Shown here piece after piece: positions 33,044 through 41,030 of a DNA stretch of 64,000 nucleotides. The DNA comes from Mucilaginibacter celer (lineage in GTDB: Bacteria > Bacteroidota > Bacteroidia > Sphingobacteriales > Sphingobacteriaceae), in the NCBI RefSeq assembly GCF_003576455.2, contig NZ_CP032869.1:7085107-7149106 (forward strand), in the 5' to 3' direction. How positions within the stretch are numbered: position 1 is the first letter of the stretch; each line of letters starts with the position of its first letter. The notes below the pieces were generated by a model. The model saw nothing but the letters and a program-made list of their open reading frames with translations. It searched no databases and had not been told where the DNA came from. Both the position numbers and the translations under genes were made by a program.

Positions 33044-33998
33044 AAATAATGTTTTTCAGGTTGCCCAGCATATCGGCCACCATTTTGGGCAGATCATATT
33101 CCAGCTGCCAACCCCAGTCATTTTGGGCGTAACTATCATCTATCGATTTTGGCCAGCTATCGGCAATAGCCTGGCGCGGATCATTTTCGCTATAGCTGAT
33201 CTCAAAACCGGGGATCAGTTTCTGGATCTCAGCAGCCAACTGCTCGGGAGTAAAACTAATACCTGCAAGATTGTAGGATGAACGGATGCTGATCTTTTCG
33301 GCCGGGGCATCCATCAAACTAATGGTAGCGCGAATGGCATCGTCCATATACATCATGGGCAAGGCAGTGCCTTCGGCCAGGAAACTTTCGTATTTACCGG
33401 TTTTTAAGGCCTGGTGAAATATGTGTACCGCATAATCGGTAGTACCACCGCCCGGGTTGGCTTTCCAGCCTATCAGGCCTGGGTAGCGGATGCTGCGTAC
33501 ATCCAGACCGTATTTATTAAAATAGTACTCGCACCAGCGCTCGCCTGCCAGTTTGCTGAAACCGTAAACCGTGTTTGGATCCATTACGCAATACTGCGGT
33601 GTATGATGCTGCGGCGAATGCGGGCCGAAAACAGCTATCGAGCTTGGCCAAAAAACTTTAGCAACTTTAAACTCAACCGCGAAATCGAGGATATGCAGCA
33701 GGCCTGTCATGTTCAGGTCCCAGGCCATTTTGGGTTTTTGTTCGCCTACGGCAGATAGGATGGCCGCCAGCAGGTAAACCTGTGTAGGGCGATGCTTATC
33801 AAATATGTGGTGCAGGTTATCCTTATCGAGCACATTAACCAGTTCGAACGGGCCTGTGCTGCTACGCATAGCATAGGTAGGGCTGTTGATATCCGAAGCT
33901 ACAACCGCCTCGGCCCCGTGTATATTTCTCAAAGCCATTACCAGTTCGGTGCCTATTTGTCCGTTAGCACCGATCACTAAAATCTTTTCGCTCATCAA
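33042..33998 (-). CDS. tdh: L-threonine 3-dehydrogenase, SDR type
   Basis: Oxidises threonine to 2-amino-3-ketobutyrate with NAD; kbl at 13580-14770 then gives glycine and acetyl-CoA. The 318-residue protein belongs to the extended SDR group (UDP-galactose-epimerase-like) used by Bacteroidota and animal mitochondria. Visible: ILVIGANGQIGTELV near 6, WPSSIAVFGP near 122, catalytic YGFSK near 145, and the substrate loop PGGGTTDYAVHIFH. A general epimerase is possible, but the GTTDYAV motif is typical of this threonine dehydrogenase. Confidence 0.88.
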   Translation of the reverse strand: MMSEKILVIGANGQIGTELVMALRNIHGAEAVVASDINSPTYAMRSSTGPFELVNVLDKDNLHHIFDKHRPTQVYLLAAILSAVGEQKPKMAWDLNMTGLLHILDFAVEFKVAKVFWPSSIAVFGPHSPQHHTPQYCVMDPNTVYGFSKLAGERWCEYYFNKYGLDVRSIRYPGLIGWKANPGGGTTDYAVHIFHQALKTGKYESFLAEGTALPMMYMDDAIRATISLMDAPAEKISIRSSYNLAGISFTPEQLAAEIQKLIPGFEISYSENDPRQAIADSWPKSIDDSYAQNDWGWQLEYDLPKMVADMLGNLKNII

Positions 33999-34033
33999 TT
34001 TTGAGTTTTACGGGGCAAAGGTAGGAATTTGGT

Positions 34034-34321
34034 TGTTAAGTGAATGGTTGATTAGGTGAGTGGTTGTTTTTGTTTTTGGGATTACACCGATTAGGGATTG
34101 ATTACACCGATAACACCGATTTTGAGTTTGATTTTATCTGGTTGATTCTGTTAATTCTAAAATTCTGTAAATTCTGATTCAGACAGTTGCGTTAGCGATA
34201 GTAGCGGATACCGGCCTTGTGGCTAATGCCTTGTGTAGTATGAGCGGATAGCGCGGACCGGAGGTAACGCCATTATCTATGTCAGATTTGTGATTTTCGA
34301 TTTCGGATTTTTTGTCTGAAC
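34034..34321. repeat. Layered dispersed repeats, left flank of the IS3 element
   Basis: Going right, the layers are TGGTTGATTAGGTGAGTGG (34045-34066), ATTACACCGATT repeats (34080-34125), an ATTCTGTAAATTCTGATTCA block (34130-34190), a GC-rich GTTAGCGATAGTAGCGGATA block (34187-34275), and a segment ending GTCTGAAC (34314-34321) at the IS border. Several recur inverted on the right flank. No gene is present. Confidence 0.65.
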
Positions 34322-34361
34322 TGACTTGTCCTGCTATAGGTTGACACAAAAGTAGTCAGCA

Positions 34362-34694
34362 ATGGATTATACATTAAGAAAAGCGCTTGCCATAGAAGAA
34401 TATTTGGCGGGCGGCACAACATCAGCTAAATTAGGGCAGAAATACGGATTCGGAAACGCGAGCGTATCAAGATGGGTTGTGGAAGAAAAGAAAAAGAACA
34501 ATAAAATAGCGCAAAGGGCAGCATCCCTTCAAGTGGCAAAAGAACGGGAGGGCATGCCAGAGGACATCAAGGCCTTACAGGAAGAGTTACGTAAAGCCCA
34601 ATTGAAGATCCATCTACTGGAAGCAATGATTGATATATCGGATGAGCAGTATGGCACCGATATCAGAAAAAAAGCTGGCCCCAGGCAGTCATGA
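34362..34694 (+). CDS. IS3 transposase OrfA
   Basis: A 110-residue helix-turn-helix protein: EEYLAGGTTSAKLGQKYGFG is the DNA-binding part and a leucine-zipper-like stretch (DIKALQEELRKAQLKIHLLE) follows. A seven-A run at 34667-34673 is placed as A_AAA_AAA in frame, and orfB lies in the -1 frame with no stop between, so a -1 frameshift OrfAB fusion is expected. Confidence 0.88.
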   Translation: MDYTLRKALAIEEYLAGGTTSAKLGQKYGFGNASVSRWVVEEKKKNNKIAQRAASLQVAKEREGMPEDIKALQEELRKAQLKIHLLEAMIDISDEQYGTDIRKKAGPRQS

Positions 34695-35599
34695 AAGTAG
34701 AACAAAGCCAGGGTTGTAGCTTATCCCTGTTATGTTCACTGTCTGGGTATTCGCGCCAAGCCTATTATAAGCGACGTTTATTGGAAGAGCGGGACCCCAT
34801 CAAGGAGGAATTGTTGGTTCAGCAGGTTATCGGCTATAGGGATTTACAACCCCGTATTGGTGGACGTAAACTATTCTTCCTTATGACCCCTTTTATCAAG
34901 GCCCATAAATTAAAAATGGGTAGAGATCACTTTTTCAGGATGCTGGGCAAGTATGGCTTGTTGAACAAAAAGCGGCGTGGTAAACCACAAACTACTGATT
35001 CCAATCACTGGATGAAGAAATATCCCGATCTGATCAAAAACATGGTCCCTACGCGCTCAGAACAGTTATGGGTAAGCGATATCACTTACCTTGAGCTCAG
35101 CAGTGAATTTGCTTATCTGAGCCTTGTAACGGATGCCTATAGCCGTAAGATCGTTGGTTTTCATGTTAGCGAGAACCTGACAGCTGAAGGCAGTATACAG
35201 GCACTCAGGATGGCTATTGAGGGGCGTCAGAATAAAGAAGGGCTGATCCATCACTCAGATCGGGGAACGCAATATTGTTGCCATGATTATATAAAAACAC
35301 TACAGGAGAACAACATAGATATTAGCATGACCCAAAGCGGGGATCCAAGAGACAATGCGATTGCTGAGCGGGTAAACGGGATCCTGAAAATGGAACTACT
35401 AAAGCCATCGTTCATAGATATTGAAGATGCAAGAACTGCTGTGACACAGGCAGTCAATATTTATAATTACTTACGCCCTCATAGCAGCATATCGATGTTA
35501 ACACCTGCACTGGTACATACCAGAAAGTTTAAGCTCAAACGCCTCTGGAGGAACAATTATAAGAGTAAACCTGCAAAAAGGGAGGAGACAGCCGGGTAG
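34691..35599 (+). CDS. IS3 transposase OrfB, DDE integrase domain
   Basis: A 302-residue integrase-like transposase. The catalytic triad is D130 (WVSDITYLE), D190 (HHSDRGTQY) and E226 (NAIAERVNG). Its ATG overlaps the orfA stop by 4 nt (ATGA). Intact in length for the family. Confidence 0.92.
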   Translation: MKVEQSQGCSLSLLCSLSGYSRQAYYKRRLLEERDPIKEELLVQQVIGYRDLQPRIGGRKLFFLMTPFIKAHKLKMGRDHFFRMLGKYGLLNKKRRGKPQTTDSNHWMKKYPDLIKNMVPTRSEQLWVSDITYLELSSEFAYLSLVTDAYSRKIVGFHVSENLTAEGSIQALRMAIEGRQNKEGLIHHSDRGTQYCCHDYIKTLQENNIDISMTQSGDPRDNAIAERVNGILKMELLKPSFIDIEDARTAVTQAVNIYNYLRPHSSISMLTPALVHTRKFKLKRLWRNNYKSKPAKREETAG

Positions 35600-35655
35600 T
35601 TATCAACAACAAACGCCCGTTTTTAAAAAGAAAAAAAGAAGCAAAAAAAGAAAAA

Positions 35656-35702
35656 CGTGTTAGGATGTGGGTAACGCGTAGCGTTATCCACATCCTAACA
35701 CG
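35656..35702. terminator. Long hairpin at the right end of the IS3 element
   Basis: CGTGTTAGGATGTGG pairs exactly with CCACATCCTAACACG; TAACGC and GCGTTA continue the stem around a 3-nt loop, giving a stem of about 22 bp. It lies between the orfB stop and the right terminal repeat and may stop transcription into or out of the element. Confidence 0.7.
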
Positions 35703-35766
35703 ACAAACAAACAATAATTATCTTTATTTTTATAAAATCACTGTCAACCTTTTTTAGGACGAGTCA

Positions 35767-35965
35767 AACCCGAATTTTAAGAAATTTTGAGAATTTATTG
35801 AATTTGCCCGGCATTCTGTCTAATTCCTTGATTCCCCCAAATTCGAGTTCAGACAAAAAAATCAGCGAAATCAACGTAATCAAAATTATCAACGGTTCAA
35901 AATCGGTATAATGCCCAGCACACCACTCAACCAATCCAACCCAATCAACCACTCACCAATCCCCA
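35767..35965. repeat. Layered dispersed repeats, right flank of the IS3 element
   Basis: Going right: the second arm of the interrupted palindrome, AAATTCGAGTTCAGAC (35839-35854), then the inverted ATCAGCGAAATCAACGTAAT and CGGTATAAT block (35857-35913), then CAACCAATCC and CAATCAACCACTCACC (35931-35960). These mirror layers on the left flank. The rest of the gap to 36100 is AT-rich. Confidence 0.65.
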
Positions 35966-36100
35966 TTAAAACCATAGACTTAATATTTCTCCAATACCAA
36001 AAAAATGTGCATATTTGAGGGTTTAACTTTTAAAACACATAATCAATTAAAAAGGGGCCGCTGTGAAGCAGCCCGGATACATTTCAAAAACAATTTAAAA

Positions 36101-37108
36101 ATGAAAGTCGCAGTAGTAGGTGCTACAGGATTAGTAGGCACCAAAATGTTGCAGGTTCTTGCAGAACGCAACTTCCCCGTTACAGAATTAATTCCCGTAG
36201 CTTCAGAAAAAAGTATTGGTAAAGAAATTACTTTTAAGGGTAAGCAATTTAAGGTGGTTTCTGTTGAGGATGCGATTAAGATGAAGCCGGACGTAGCGAT
36301 TTTCTCGGCCGGCGGAAGCACTTCATTACAGCAAGCCCCTTTATTTGCGGCTGCTGGTACAACTGTTATCGATAACTCATCGGCATGGCGCATGGATCCA
36401 ACCAAAAAACTGGTTGTGCCCGAAGTGAATGCTGATGTTTTAACTGCCGAAGATAAGATCATTGCCAACCCAAATTGCTCAACCATACAAATGGTAGTGG
36501 CCTTAAAACCGCTGCACGATAAATATAAAATTAAAAGGGTAGTGGTTTCAACCTACCAATCAGTTACCGGCACAGGTGTTAAAGCTGTTGATCAGCTTTT
36601 TAACGAGCGTAACGGTGTTGACGGACCAAAGGTTTACCCTTACACTATCGACCTGAACGTGATCCCTCAAATTGACGTATTTACCGAAAACGGTTATACC
36701 AAAGAGGAGATGAAAATGATCCTCGAAACTAAAAAGATCATGGGCGATGACAGCATTAAAGTAACCGCTACTACAGTGCGTATCCCGGTTATGGGCGGCC
36801 ACTCGGAGTCGGTTAATATTGAGTTTGCCAATGATTTTGACCTTGCCGAAGTACGTGAGCTGTTAGCTAACGCGCCGGGCATTGTTGTAGTTGACGATAC
36901 CGCTAACCTGAAATACCCAATGCCGCTCGACGCGCATGATAAAGATGAGGTATTTGTAGGCCGTATCCGTCGTGATGAAACTCAGGATAATACCTTGAAC
37001 TGCTGGATAGTATCAGATAACCTGCGTAAAGGTGCTGCTACCAATGCCGTGCAAATTGCAGAGTATTTGGCTGCACAGCATTTGATCGGTCAGCCGGTTG
37101 AGGCGTAA
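36101..37108 (+). CDS. asd: Aspartate-semialdehyde dehydrogenase
   Basis: Makes L-aspartate semialdehyde for lysine, threonine and methionine and for the cell wall. The ATG at 36101 gives the conserved MKVAVVGATGLVGTKML; the ORF could be opened at 36005, but that would add a 32-residue tail of no resemblance to the family. The catalytic Cys is C126 in NPNCSTIQ, and the binding motif GVKAVDQL and GGHSESVNIEF are present. At 335 residues the length is normal. It ends at a strong terminator. Confidence 0.95.
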   Translation: MKVAVVGATGLVGTKMLQVLAERNFPVTELIPVASEKSIGKEITFKGKQFKVVSVEDAIKMKPDVAIFSAGGSTSLQQAPLFAAAGTTVIDNSSAWRMDPTKKLVVPEVNADVLTAEDKIIANPNCSTIQMVVALKPLHDKYKIKRVVVSTYQSVTGTGVKAVDQLFNERNGVDGPKVYPYTIDLNVIPQIDVFTENGYTKEEMKMILETKKIMGDDSIKVTATTVRIPVMGGHSESVNIEFANDFDLAEVRELLANAPGIVVVDDTANLKYPMPLDAHDKDEVFVGRIRRDETQDNTLNCWIVSDNLRKGAATNAVQIAEYLAAQHLIGQPVEA

Positions 37109-37129
37109 GCGGAAAAATATTTCTTGATG

Positions 37130-37160
37130 AGCCCTGTAGCATGAGCTATGGGGCTTTTTT
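37130..37160 (+). terminator. Rho-independent terminator after asd
   Basis: AGCCCTGTAGC and GCTATGGGGCT pair, two wobbles included, around a 4-nt loop, followed by six T. A frame opening at 37141 begins inside this stem and is not the real start of hicB. Confidence 0.75.
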
Positions 37161-37188
37161 GTCGGAAAAATATTTCCTACATTTGAGT

Positions 37189-37395
37189 ATGAATGAAATA
37201 TTTTTCCTTGTTGAAGACGCTATAGAAGGGGGATATAATGCCCGTGCGATGGGTGAATCAATCTATACGCAAGGAGATACACTGGATGAGCTTAAGGCTA
37301 ATATACGGGATGCTGTTCATTGCCATTTTGATGAAGATAAATTGCCGAAGATGATCCGTTTGCATTTTGTAAAAGAAGAAGTTATAACTGTTTGA
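37189..37395 (+). CDS. HicB-family antitoxin (putative)
   Basis: A 68-residue protein beginning MNEIFFLVEDAIEGGYNARA, with the HicB-like core GESIYTQGDTLDELKANIRDAV. I set the start at 37189 because the 16 upstream in-frame residues lie in the asd terminator. It precedes hicA by 16 nt, the antitoxin-first order. It is short for HicB and lacks a clear DNA-binding helix, so it may be the partial-RNaseH-fold type only. Confidence 0.75.
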   Translation: MNEIFFLVEDAIEGGYNARAMGESIYTQGDTLDELKANIRDAVHCHFDEDKLPKMIRLHFVKEEVITV

Positions 37396-37411
37396 ACTTC
37401 CTGAATCAATT

Positions 37412-37657
37412 ATGTCACCTAAGGCCCCGCGCAATGTATCAGGAAAAGATTTGATCAAAGTTTTATCGAAATATGGTTACGCAGTAGTACGGCAAACAGG
37501 AAGCCATATCAGGTTGTCAATATCTCTTAATGATGGTATTAAAAGCGTTACTGTTCCAAATCATGATCCTTTAAAATTGGGAACACTTATGGCCATTATT
37601 AATGATGTATCAGAACAGTTGAAGATCAACAAGAATGATATAATTAGTAAGCTTTAA
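37412..37657 (+). CDS. HicA-family mRNA interferase toxin
   Basis: An 81-residue double-stranded-RNA-binding-like toxin that cuts mRNA during translation. The key residues are G30, S31 and H32 in RQTGSHIRL; other HicA features are NVSGKDLIKVLSKYGY and VPNHDPLKLGTLMAII. It follows hicB and ends before a terminator, so the pair makes a complete HicBA unit. Confidence 0.88.
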   Translation: MSPKAPRNVSGKDLIKVLSKYGYAVVRQTGSHIRLSISLNDGIKSVTVPNHDPLKLGTLMAIINDVSEQLKINKNDIISKL

Positions 37658-37680
37658 AGTTTTATCAACGATGTTTTTTG

Positions 37681-37712
37681 ATAGGGATAATCATTTGGCT
37701 ATCCCTATTTTT
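37681..37712 (+). terminator. Terminator after hicBA
   Basis: ATAGGGATA pairs with TATCCCTAT around a 10-nt loop, followed by TTTTTA. Confidence 0.7.
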
Positions 37713-37729
37713 ATGCAATAATATTTACC

Positions 37730-38494
37730 ATGAGAACTTTAAGCACCCTGTTTTTTCTGTGTTGTTTGGCAATGTCAACTTTCGCTCAGACCCCACGTGC
37801 CGTTGAAACTGATCTGCTTAAATCATTTAAAAAAATCGAGTATCTATACGATCATCATAACATCGGAGACGATTTGATTGATGCTAATAGTGTTTTCAGA
37901 AATAAATTGAAAAATTATACAGAGAACTACCCTGCTTCAATCAAGTTGCCATTTGATTCATTGAAAAAGGCACGGCTGGATATTTTTACTTCGGCTGATG
38001 GCTTATTTCGGATCTACTCGTGGGATACCTGGTTGGGCGGCTCCATGCATATTTTCGACAATGTATTACAATACAAAGTTGGAACGAAAACCAAATCTGT
38101 TCTGCTTAAAGGTACAGTAAATAGTTATATTCCGTTTTATAACAATTTGTACACGTTTAAAGCAGGCTATAAAACTTATTACCTGGGAATTTATAATACT
38201 ATCTATTCAGATAAAGACGTAGGGACCGGGATTAAAGTTTTCGCTATCGAAAACGGAAAATTGAATGATGATGTGAAAGTTATCAAAACGGGTTCGGGTT
38301 TGAAAAGCAAGATATATTATGATTACGATTTTTGGTCGGTTGTTGATATCGACTTTGAAAAACGCCCAACTATTACATTTGATCAAACAACTCAAACGAT
38401 TCATTTACCATTGGTAGACGAAGACGGCAAGATAACCAAAAAGCTGATCAACTATAAGTTTAACGGGCAATACTTCGAAAAAATAAAAAGCTAA
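37730..38494 (+). CDS. Secreted protein of unknown function, paralog 1
   Basis: A 254-residue exported protein with signal peptide MRTLSTLFFLCCLAMSTFAQ. The mature part shares a repeated pattern with the next gene: FTSADGLFRIYSWDT, FAIENGKLNDDVKVIKT, SKIYYDYDF and a FDQTTQTIHLPLV end. I do not recognise the family. The two genes are adjacent on the same strand, 73 nt apart, and look like a tandem duplication. Confidence 0.6.
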   Translation: MRTLSTLFFLCCLAMSTFAQTPRAVETDLLKSFKKIEYLYDHHNIGDDLIDANSVFRNKLKNYTENYPASIKLPFDSLKKARLDIFTSADGLFRIYSWDTWLGGSMHIFDNVLQYKVGTKTKSVLLKGTVNSYIPFYNNLYTFKAGYKTYYLGIYNTIYSDKDVGTGIKVFAIENGKLNDDVKVIKTGSGLKSKIYYDYDFWSVVDIDFEKRPTITFDQTTQTIHLPLVDEDGKITKKLINYKFNGQYFEKIKS

Positions 38495-38567
38495 AAAACA
38501 ACTAACTGGCTGCCGTACTACCATAAATGTCCGCGCAATTTGCTTTTTTTGCGTATCTTGTTTACCG

Positions 38568-39350
38568 ATGAAAACCTTTAAATTTATAATTGTTTTCTTT
38601 TGCTGTTTTTACTCAGCCAATTTGTTTGCGCAAACGCCGCAGGCAATCGAAGCCGATCTGCTCCGTATTTTTAAACGGGTAAACTACTACGGCTCGCACA
38701 AAAAAGAGTGGAAAGCTATTGATTCATTGCAGAAAATGAACAAGATCTTCGGCTTTAAACTTAAATACTACACCTCCAAATATCCCGAAACCATCAGCTA
38801 CCCTTTTACCGAAATAAAAAAGGAACGGGTAGTGATAGCAACATCAGCGGATGGCTTGTTCCGTACTTATTCGTGGGATACCCGGTTGGGATCGGTAGGG
38901 TACGATTTTGATAATGTACTGCAGTTTACGGCTAATGGCAAAGTATTGTCATCTCTTAAAATGGATTCAGTAGGGAAGAAACATAATCCGGTATTCTGGT
39001 ATTCTAAAATTTATACGCTCCAATCGGGTAGCAAAACCTATTATCTCGCGGCGTACAATTCGGTACGATCAAGCGTTGATGCTACCCAGGGAGTACAGTT
39101 TTTCGCTATTGAAAATGGTAAACTGAACGGTGCCGTGTTGCTGGTTAAAACACCAACAGGCTTGCACAGTAAAATATATTTCGACTACGATTTTCTTTCG
39201 GTAGTGAACATGAACGTGATTCCAACTATTTATTACGATACTAAAACACAAACCATCCATAGTCCGTTAGTTAACGCGAAACGACAAGTTACCCGCGATT
39301 ATATCGTTTATAAATTTACCGGAAAGTATTTTGAGCGGGTAAAAAATTAA
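38568..39350 (+). CDS. Secreted protein of unknown function, paralog 2
   Basis: A 260-residue exported protein, signal MKTFKFIIVFFCCFYSANLFAQ. It shares the motifs ATSADGLFRTYSWDTRLG, FAIENGKLNGAVLLVKT, HSKIYFDYDF and the TKTQTIHSPLV end with its neighbour upstream. Function unknown; the product is likely periplasmic or surface. It lies 10 nt before the LysR gene. Confidence 0.6.
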   Translation: MKTFKFIIVFFCCFYSANLFAQTPQAIEADLLRIFKRVNYYGSHKKEWKAIDSLQKMNKIFGFKLKYYTSKYPETISYPFTEIKKERVVIATSADGLFRTYSWDTRLGSVGYDFDNVLQFTANGKVLSSLKMDSVGKKHNPVFWYSKIYTLQSGSKTYYLAAYNSVRSSVDATQGVQFFAIENGKLNGAVLLVKTPTGLHSKIYFDYDFLSVVNMNVIPTIYYDTKTQTIHSPLVNAKRQVTRDYIVYKFTGKYFERVKN

Positions 39351-39360
39351 CTTTGCCCTC

Positions 39361-40263
39361 ATGATCTCATTTGCCCATCGCGTATTTATGGAAGTTGCCG
39401 CCAACCTGAGTTTCAGCAAGGCGGCCCAGGTGCTTTTTATTACGCAGCCTGCCATCAGTAAACACATTAAGGCTTTAGAAGATCAGTACAAAGTGCCCCT
39501 GTTTGAGCGTAAGCCCAACAGCATTTTGCTTACGGAAGCCGGCAATAAACTTAACGAGTACTTACAGCAAGCTACCGAAATTGAGCGGAAGATAGAATAC
39601 GACCTATCGGTATTGAGCAACTTATCGCAGGCTGCAGGGCATTTGCGTTTGGGTGCCAGCACTACTATCGCCTTATATATTTTGCCGCCAATATTGTCGG
39701 GCTTTCAGCGCGAATATGCCAATGTGGATGTGCAACTGGTAAACCGCAACAGCGAGTACATTTTGAATGCGCTGCTTAACCATGAGGTTGACATTGGCAT
39801 TATTGAGGTAGATAATAAACTCACCACCGTATCGTACACGCCATTTATGAGCGATGAGGTGATCCCGGTATGCTCGGCTAAAAGCCCGCTGGCGGGAAAA
39901 TCACTCACATTGAAACAGCTTGTTAAAACTCCGCTTGCTGTACGGGAGCGCGGATCTGGAACTTTGAATGCCGTATTGAAATCATTATCAGCGTTACATA
40001 TTAAACCGGCGGATCTATCAGTAAAAATTCGTTTAGGTGGTACAGAAGCGCTAAAAAACTTCCTCCTGGCCGATCAATGCCTCGGCTTTATGCCGCGCCC
40101 ATCCATCATCCGTCAACTGGCCGAAGGTGATTTGGTTGAAGTGCCAATTGAAGGGTTAAAGATCACCCGTGATTTCTTTTTTATTCGCCGTAAAGGGACT
40201 GAGGATTACGGGTTGACGAGTAATTTTATCAATTTCGCCGCACAGCATATCAGCGCAAAATAA
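39361..40263 (+). CDS. LysR-family transcriptional regulator
   Basis: A 300-residue LTTR. The N-terminal winged helix is clear in ANLSFSKAAQVLFITQPAIS and KHIKALEDQYKVPLFERKPN. The rest (about 90-300) is the substrate-binding domain. No diverging target gene is present, because the preceding paralog gene ends 10 nt upstream on the same strand and the next gene is a PfpI-type protein 130 bp downstream. The inducer is unknown. Confidence 0.9.
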   Translation: MISFAHRVFMEVAANLSFSKAAQVLFITQPAISKHIKALEDQYKVPLFERKPNSILLTEAGNKLNEYLQQATEIERKIEYDLSVLSNLSQAAGHLRLGASTTIALYILPPILSGFQREYANVDVQLVNRNSEYILNALLNHEVDIGIIEVDNKLTTVSYTPFMSDEVIPVCSAKSPLAGKSLTLKQLVKTPLAVRERGSGTLNAVLKSLSALHIKPADLSVKIRLGGTEALKNFLLADQCLGFMPRPSIIRQLAEGDLVEVPIEGLKITRDFFFIRRKGTEDYGLTSNFINFAAQHISAK

Positions 40264-40393
40264 GTTGCGCAAAGTTGATGAGCCGCAGAAAACCTGCATC
40301 TTAGCTCTTTTTCAAATTCCAAAAACTATCCCCATTTCTGCCTGTAGTTATATTGTAATTAATTTTAATAATCATTAATTAAATAATGTAATT

Positions 40394-40942
40394 ATGGCAA
40401 GTTTGAATAACCGTAGGGTGGCTATCCTTACCGAAGAAGGATTTGAGCAGGTGGAGTTAACAAGCCCTAAAGAAGCTTTAGAGGCGGCGGGTGCTACTGT
40501 ACATATTATATCGCCCCAAAGTGGCCGCATCAAGGCCTGGGACCAGACGGACTGGGGCATTGAAGTTGAAGTAGATCGTAACCTAAAAGATGTAAGCGCC
40601 GACGAATACGACGCCCTGGTATTGCCGGGCGGCGTACTTAATCCGGATAAATTAAGACAAAATGCCGAAGCAGTTGCCTTCGCGTCGTCGTTTTTAGAAG
40701 AAGGCAAGCCGGTAGCATCTATCTGCCACGGCCCGCAGCTATTGATAGAAACCGGTTTGCTGGAAGGCAGGCGTTTAACTTCATACCCATCACTGCAAAC
40801 TGATTTAAAAAATGCCGGTGCTGATTGGGTTGATGAGGAGGTAGTTGTTGACAATGGCTTGGTGACCAGTCGCCGGCCGGATGATCTGGAAGCATTTAAC
40901 CGGAAGGCTATTGAAGAGATTGGTGAGGGTGTACACAGCTAA
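40394..40942 (+). CDS. PfpI/DJ-1 family amidotransferase-like protein
   Basis: A 182-residue protein of the type 1 glutamine amidotransferase-like group. The nucleophile elbow is SICHGPQLL with C111, and the family's ALVLPGG segment and E-rich first strand (VAILTEEGFEQVELTSP) are visible. Members include general-stress proteases, deglycases and chaperone-like proteins, so the activity cannot be assigned. A stretch of 67 nt separates it from the crtD ORF. Confidence 0.88.
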   Translation: MASLNNRRVAILTEEGFEQVELTSPKEALEAAGATVHIISPQSGRIKAWDQTDWGIEVEVDRNLKDVSADEYDALVLPGGVLNPDKLRQNAEAVAFASSFLEEGKPVASICHGPQLLIETGLLEGRRLTSYPSLQTDLKNAGADWVDEEVVVDNGLVTSRRPDDLEAFNRKAIEEIGEGVHS

Positions 40943-41030
40943 ACCTTAATTTACGGGATTTCGGGATGCCTTGATGCTAATATTTCACGGTAATCCTGAA
41001 ATCCAGTAAATGATGGTTTATATTTACCCC

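Larger units (their letters stand above)
34322..35766 (+). mobile_element. IS3-family insertion sequence, complete
   Basis: The element is 1,445 bp. Terminal inverted repeats of 25 bp (34322-34346 and 35742-35766) agree at about 19 positions and share TGACTnGTCCT and AGGTTGACA. A 3-bp direct duplication AAC (34319-34321 and 35767-35769) flanks it. It carries orfA, orfB and a strong hairpin before the right end. It sits inside a dispersed GTCTGAAC palindrome. All parts are intact, so it is probably still mobile. Confidence 0.9.

Noticed and set aside
37141..37188. Longer start for hicB at 37141
   Set aside because: It begins inside the asd terminator stem; the next in-frame ATG at 37189 fits the family better.
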